Shown: positions 59,948 to 64,000 of the stretch, one piece after another | How the letters are laid out: the number at the start of each line of letters is the position of its first letter | Position numbering within the stretch: the stretch's first letter is position 1 | Assembly: GCF_963576615.1 (NCBI RefSeq) | Contig: NC_088717.1 | Coordinates: 55,569,526-55,633,525, forward strand | Source of the DNA: Watersipora subatra | Taxonomy: Eukaryota > Bryozoa > Gymnolaemata > Cheilostomatida > Watersiporidae | Direction: 5' to 3' | DNA: 64,000 bases | Program-made: the position numbers and the translations under genes | Notes under the pieces: model-generated | The model's input: only the letters and a program-made list of their open reading frames with translations | Database searches by the model: none | What the model was told of the DNA's origin: nothing

Positions 59948-62846
59948 CTATGAAAAGGCCAATCCAAGTAGAAACCCACCTGCAAACCCTCCAGATAAAG
60001 GTACATTTCGCTTGATGAAATCCACTACCTAGAAACAGACAATTTAAGTTGTCAATGCAAAGCAAATTCCAAAATTACCAAAGCCGTAACTAGTTTCAAA
60101 GAGCGAACCTCGCAAAAAGGATTTACAGAGATGGCAAAAATAATTGAAACTTTGTAAGCTCTAGGTCTGAAGTTCACATTTATAACCGGCTGATGCTGAA
60201 AGATGTTTCGATATATCTTGGTAGTATTTAAATGCATCATCGACTTACCCTTATTATGTTGAACGGTGTCCATACATCAATATCACATTCAAACAGCTAG
60301 ACTAAACTACCATATCTCACATTGGTCATCTTGACCCAATAGTATACAACGTAACAGAAGCCCCACTCTACTTACCGACTTTTTATGTCGACCAGCCACT
60401 CGTGACCTCCTGATAAACTCGGTGCCTCTGTGACCAAGGTCCTTGTGTATCTTGGCCCAGTCCACCCTCACATACCCCATGTAATGAGCCACCTGTGAAC
60501 AAACAATAACTAAACATTTAAAAATCTTACAAAGGGTTTTATCAGAAACTATTGGTATCTTTCTATCATTTGTAATTGTTTTTGACGTTTGAGCTGATCT
60601 GACAGACAGGATGTTTCAAGATTAAAATTAACCCTTTCGCGGGCAGAGCGACGTTTTTGTCGCTTCGCGATACGGCTGCTAATGGGCAGTTCGACGTTTT
60701 TGTCGTTTCGGTAACGTATTTTATTATTGCCGTTTCTGGTTAGCTAAATGCCGTTTTTTGTTTACTTTTTTACCAATAGCAACCTACGATATGGCAGTTT
60801 CGGTAGCCTCAAAAATTGACTTTAAGGTTGAAAAACGATCGTTTTTAGCAGTGATAAATGAACAAACTTTGGAAAAAAATTAGAAAATTATTCTAAATAA
60901 TTTATCAACTTTTATTTTTCTAGATTCGGTTTTAGCTTTTATTTACCGAATTTTTTGAGGGTTTGAATTTAGTTTACCGTCATGGCGACTTCTAAAAGAA
61001 CCCCCCCCCCCTCCCCGAGATTATTCTAATAAAGCAAGTACTAGTACCGAAATTACTAAGAGATTCAGAGCTGATAGTGACTTTTTAGATTTAGTAGCAA
61101 GAAATGACAGTGAATCAGGTTCGGATTGTGATTGGAATGACTTTACATCTGGAAGTGACAGTGATGAAAAGGCTGGTAGCAGCAATGATGAGGATGTGAG
61201 TAGGAGTGAGGCCAGTGCCTGGAAGAATATAACCAACATGAACAGAGATAAATCTCCTACAATTCAGCAGTTTATAGCAATGACAGGCCCAGTATTTACT
61301 CCAATAGATGCTCAACCACTAGAGTATTTTGAAAAGTTTTTTTGAACCTGTCAATCCAGGAAGTACATCTTTGTGGGAGCTCTTTGTTACACGAATAAGT
61401 AAATGGTGCAAAGACAGTGATGTGGGCCTTTGTAAAGGAGAATGCTTTTGAAAATATCATTCATAAATAGACAATTATTATGAAAAATATATATTTTATG
61501 TTATACATTTTTATTCGTTTATAATCTATATATATATGCCTATGGACATATACATGTATACATATGCACCTTTAAACATAGATATATGCACATAATAACA
61601 CACAGAAAAGTGTATGAACCTTTAAAAAAAAATTGATTTTTTGGAAATTTAATTCGCCCATGGGGGTCTGATTTAGTTTTGAAAATTCGCCCGCGAAAGG
61701 GTTAACAAAACTTGAACGCAGTTAAAATATTCAAAAGCAAAACACGTGCAAAATGATGTCACCAGTTGCTATCATTGCTATAGTTAATATCAGCTATTGC
61801 GTTCAAGTTGCAGCGCCACGGTTCTTTATTTTGTCGGCCTCTTCCCAACTACAGACGTCATAATCACACTTTCACTTGATCTGAGCGTTTTAATCATGAT
61901 CAAGTTTTTCCATTTTAATCTTGAAACATCCTGGCAGTCAGATCACCCTCAACATCAAAAATAATCACAAATGGTAGAAAAACACTGATACTTTCTGATA
62001 AAATCTACTAAAAATTCTGTGGAATTTCATTTTTAACGATAAAAAGCTGATTACCATCAGCCCTCATCAATGTAAATAGTGTAGCATTTAGGAGAATTTT
62101 CCGTACTGCAACTCAGTAACTCAAGGACACAGGAATGGCAATCTTCTCACAAAAAGGATTATACTTAACCTACGGTTTAATTGCTAGTGGTCTTTGATGA
62201 TTCGTTATCATATCACTGCTCATAGACGAACAATCATCAGCTAAATTAGGCAGGTAAAACCAACCTGTAAAGACAGCAGGCCACAGCCTATTGTGAAGGC
62301 AGCAGTTTTACCAATCTTTGTGAAAAGAAAACCGGCAACACTACAAACCAATAATAAGAATGTAAGTATTTAGTCAGGCAATATAATGAGAACCAAGGAC
62401 TCTTCACATAATTGCTAGGGACTTCTGAGAACCTAAGGCTATTGACCAGAAGTATGTTGTGCACTCTGCATAAATTATGTTGGATTAAAGGTGATATTGT
62501 CTGTACCAGATGTGAGAAATAGCAAAATAACACAAAGCAAACTCAATAAGAAATGAACGGATACAATAACCGTGTAACTGCGCCAACTAAACTAGGAGTA
62601 ATAGTATTTATAATAAACAAATGCTCAAATAAACTAATATTAACATGTGTCAGTATATAGAATCATTCTCTCTGATATCTGAGTAAATGAGGTTTATGAC
62701 ATAACTTAAGTGTAAATAAATATTACTTATTTTTACTAAAAAGATAACTAAAATTAACTCAATCCATTAAAATTTTCGGTTCACTACCTGAAGAGTGTGA
62801 CAGCGTGAGACATAGCTGTAGTAGTCGAGGTTGTCTCACTTTTCAT
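59948..62846 (-). CDS. FUNDC1: FUN14-domain mitophagy receptor, FUNDC1-like
   Basis: Minus-strand exons: 62788-62846 (tentative), 62265-62340, 60376-60492, 59948-60028. The joined reading gives AGFLFTKIGKTAAFTIGCGL, then VAHYMGYVRVDWAKIHKDLG, then VDFIKRNVPLSGGFAGGFLL and GLAFS with a TAG. This is the FUN14 domain, including the terminal SGGFxGGFLLGLA motif. FUNDC1 spans the outer mitochondrial membrane and recruits LC3 during hypoxic mitophagy. The cytosolic N-terminus with the YxxL LC3-binding motif is not in these exons. The first listed exon joins in phase (TTC AG/T) and begins MKSETTSTTTAMSHAVTLF. It could extend to an acceptor at 62866 (exon start 62865), so earlier exons may lie upstream or beyond the right edge. 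A tTTATT (AATAAA on minus) at 59604-59609 may be the poly(A) signal. Its first assigned intron carries no insertion; the piggyBac/MITE nest lies in the intron between 60493 and 62264. It is convergent with AMDHD2. Confidence 0.88.
60596..61950. mobile_element. Fold-back MITE interrupted by piggyBac
   Basis: Left arm (about 60,596-60,631, resuming at 61,702) has GACAGGATGTTTCAAGATTA and AAAACTTGAACGCAGTTAAA. The right arm (about 61,880-61,950) is the inverted form (GATCAAGTTTTTCCATTTTA, ATCTTGAAACATCCTGGCAG). Without the piggyBac insert the element would be about 285 bp. Related pieces are at 45,366 and inside 53,817-54,612. It lies in the FUNDC1-like gene. Confidence 0.7.
60632..61701 (+). 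mobile_element. Internally deleted piggyBac transposon with partial transposase
   Basis: Flanked by TTAA on both sides (60628-60631, 61702-61705), with ends CCCTTTCGCGGGC and its complement, the piggyBac signature. Plus-strand coding remains start near the ATG at 60981 (MATSKR) and pass a long C-run frameshift. They then read SDFLDLVARNDSESGSD, QQFIAMTGPVFTPIDAQPLE and YFEKFF; after another shift, LWELFVTRISKWCKDS. This is the acidic N-terminus and first domain of a PGBD-type transposase; the DDD catalytic part is absent. Near the left end, CGACGTTTTTGTCG occurs twice (60649 and 60691) as a subterminal palindrome. Confidence 0.92.
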
Positions 62847-63026
62847 TATTCTTCTTATATGTAAACTAACATAATGATTGGATAGCAACAGTTCATCAGC
62901 AATTTCTTTAATGATTATAGTAAAACTGAAAAGTATCTTTTGAGAAATTATGGTTGAAGAAGTGCATGTCAGATGAGTAGATGTACTCCTTGCAACTTGC
63001 CTGGAAACACATTCGAAAACTGAATA

Positions 63027-63522
63027 TGGTTGTCCGACATTATACCTTTCACCTATCTTATATCTAATAGCTGGTTGTCCGACATTGTACCTTACACCTA
63101 TCTTATACCTAATAGCTGGTTGTCCGTCATTGTACCTTACACCTATCTTATATCTAATAGCTGGTTGTCCGACATTGTACCTTACACCTATCTTATATCT
63201 AATAGCTGGTTGTCCGACATTGTACCTTACACCTATCTTATATCTAATAGCTGGTTGTCCGACATTGTACCTTACACCTATTTTATATCTAATAGCTGGT
63301 TGTCTGACATTGTACCTTACACCTATCTTATATCTAATAGCTGGTTGTCCGTCATTATACCTTACACCTATCTTATATCAAATAGCTGGTTGTCCGTCAT
63401 TATACCTTACACCTATCTTATATCTAATAGCTGGCTGTCCGACATTATACCTTACACCTATCTTATATCTAATAGCTGGTTGTCCGTCATTATACCTTAC
63501 ACCTATCTTATATCTAATAGTA
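63027..63522. repeat. 45-bp minisatellite, 11 copies
   Basis: GGTTGTCCGACATTGTACCT+TACACCTATCTTATATCTAATAGCT repeats with period 45, as seen at 63073 and 63118. Fifteen codons per unit keep two plus frames open (WLSDIVPYTYLI..., LIAGCPTLYLTP...), which are repeat artefacts. It begins about 180 bp upstream of the first assigned FUNDC1-like exon. Confidence 0.96.
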
Positions 63523-64000
63523 ATTTGTTGGATTTCCACCCATATGTTAGCAAAAATTTGGCAGCATGACTAAATTTGTAAAATGCTGCAACATTTTTTT
63601 GTGAATGCTAATCATTTTTGGGACAGACTCAATAAATGTTTCCCTCGATCAGTTTCTTGGACAATCTTTTTACTATTTTAGTCTTGACTCATCAGTAATG
63701 CGATAGGTCTAATCAATGCACCTAACAACACCTAACAGAAAGAGTTGAGAGCTCGCCGTGCAGACATGTTACTTGTTAAAAGATTTATTGGGCGATGTTG
63801 TAATATGGTTGTCACCACAGGTGTCCTTTAGCGGGATATTGCCGAGGCCGGGCCGTAGTCTACACACACAAAAAACAACAAAGGTCCATGTAGTTATGAG
63901 CAAAAACAAAAGTATCCACCCAAATATCTCACCAATCCAATGAGCTGCACACACAAAAACTAAACCAATCAACAGAGCCACCCATCATGTCAAAATATTC
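63523..64000. other. Right-edge sequence upstream of the FUNDC1-like exons
   Basis: A 70-codon minus-strand ORF (63769-63981) has a hydrophobic start (MALLIGLVFVCAAHWIGEIF), but no FUN14 similarity and no clear splice signals. N-terminal exons of the FUNDC1-like gene could lie here or beyond the window; I cannot identify them. Confidence 0.35.

Noticed and set aside
61021-61315. Minus-strand ORFs rich in Leu/Ser (LLLTSSSLLLPAFSS...)
   Set aside because: They are antisense to the acidic piggyBac transposase N-terminus.
63030-63573. 179- and 162-codon ORFs (WLSDIVPYTYL..., YLIAGCPTL...)
   Set aside because: They come from a 45-bp tandem array; no conserved domain and no splice context.
63769-63981. 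Hydrophobic minus-strand ORF as the FUNDC1 N-terminus
   Set aside because: No FUN14 similarity, no YxxL motif in context and no convincing splice sites.

Overview
The window looks like nuclear DNA from an intron-rich, AT-rich bilaterian invertebrate, probably a lophotrochozoan, but I cannot name the species. Exons are short (80-280 nt) with canonical GT-AG introns. Non-coding DNA is crowded with minisatellites and small DNA transposons. There are no operons or bacterial features. Long ORFs that lie inside tandem arrays are artefacts of the repeats.

Layout. (1) About 1,801-21,729, minus strand: the 5' part of HERC2, 25 exons that join in phase into 1,195 codons, from the N-terminal helical region through the first RCC1-like domain to the cytochrome-b5-like domain; the gene runs off the left edge. 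A further 5' exon may lie at 24,773-24,913. (2) 22-29 kb: a gene-poor spacer with two LINE fragments and a 5-kb-spaced inverted repeat. (3) 29,115-34,899, plus strand: a complete PPP1R7 (SDS22) gene of 8 exons. (4) 35.5-38.0 kb: a hAT-type MITE inside a tandem array, then a 66-bp minisatellite. (5) 38,574-39,453, minus strand: URAH (5-hydroxyisourate hydrolase), three clear exons, with the conserved last exon not found. (6) 39.5-49.2 kb: spacer with a decayed Ty3/Gypsy fossil at about 41.3-44.65 kb. (7) 49,232-59,174, plus strand: a complete AMDHD2 (GlcNAc-6-phosphate deacetylase) gene of 9 exons. (8) 59,948-62,846, minus strand: FUNDC1-like mitophagy receptor gene, with a nested piggyBac/MITE insertion in its first assigned intron.

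The genes are unrelated housekeeping genes: a giant ubiquitin ligase, a PP1 regulator, a urate-pathway enzyme, an amino-sugar catabolic enzyme and an outer mitochondrial membrane protein. PPP1R7/URAH and AMDHD2/FUNDC1 are convergent pairs; HERC2/PPP1R7 and URAH/AMDHD2 are divergent.

The most striking pattern is that tandem repeats repeatedly start at, or contain, splice donors. This is seen in HERC2 exons 3, 13, 21 and 25 and AMDHD2 exons 2, 5 and 6, and at one acceptor, PPP1R7 exon 3. In several cases the array multiplies the donor itself. No wholly new gene system was recognised.
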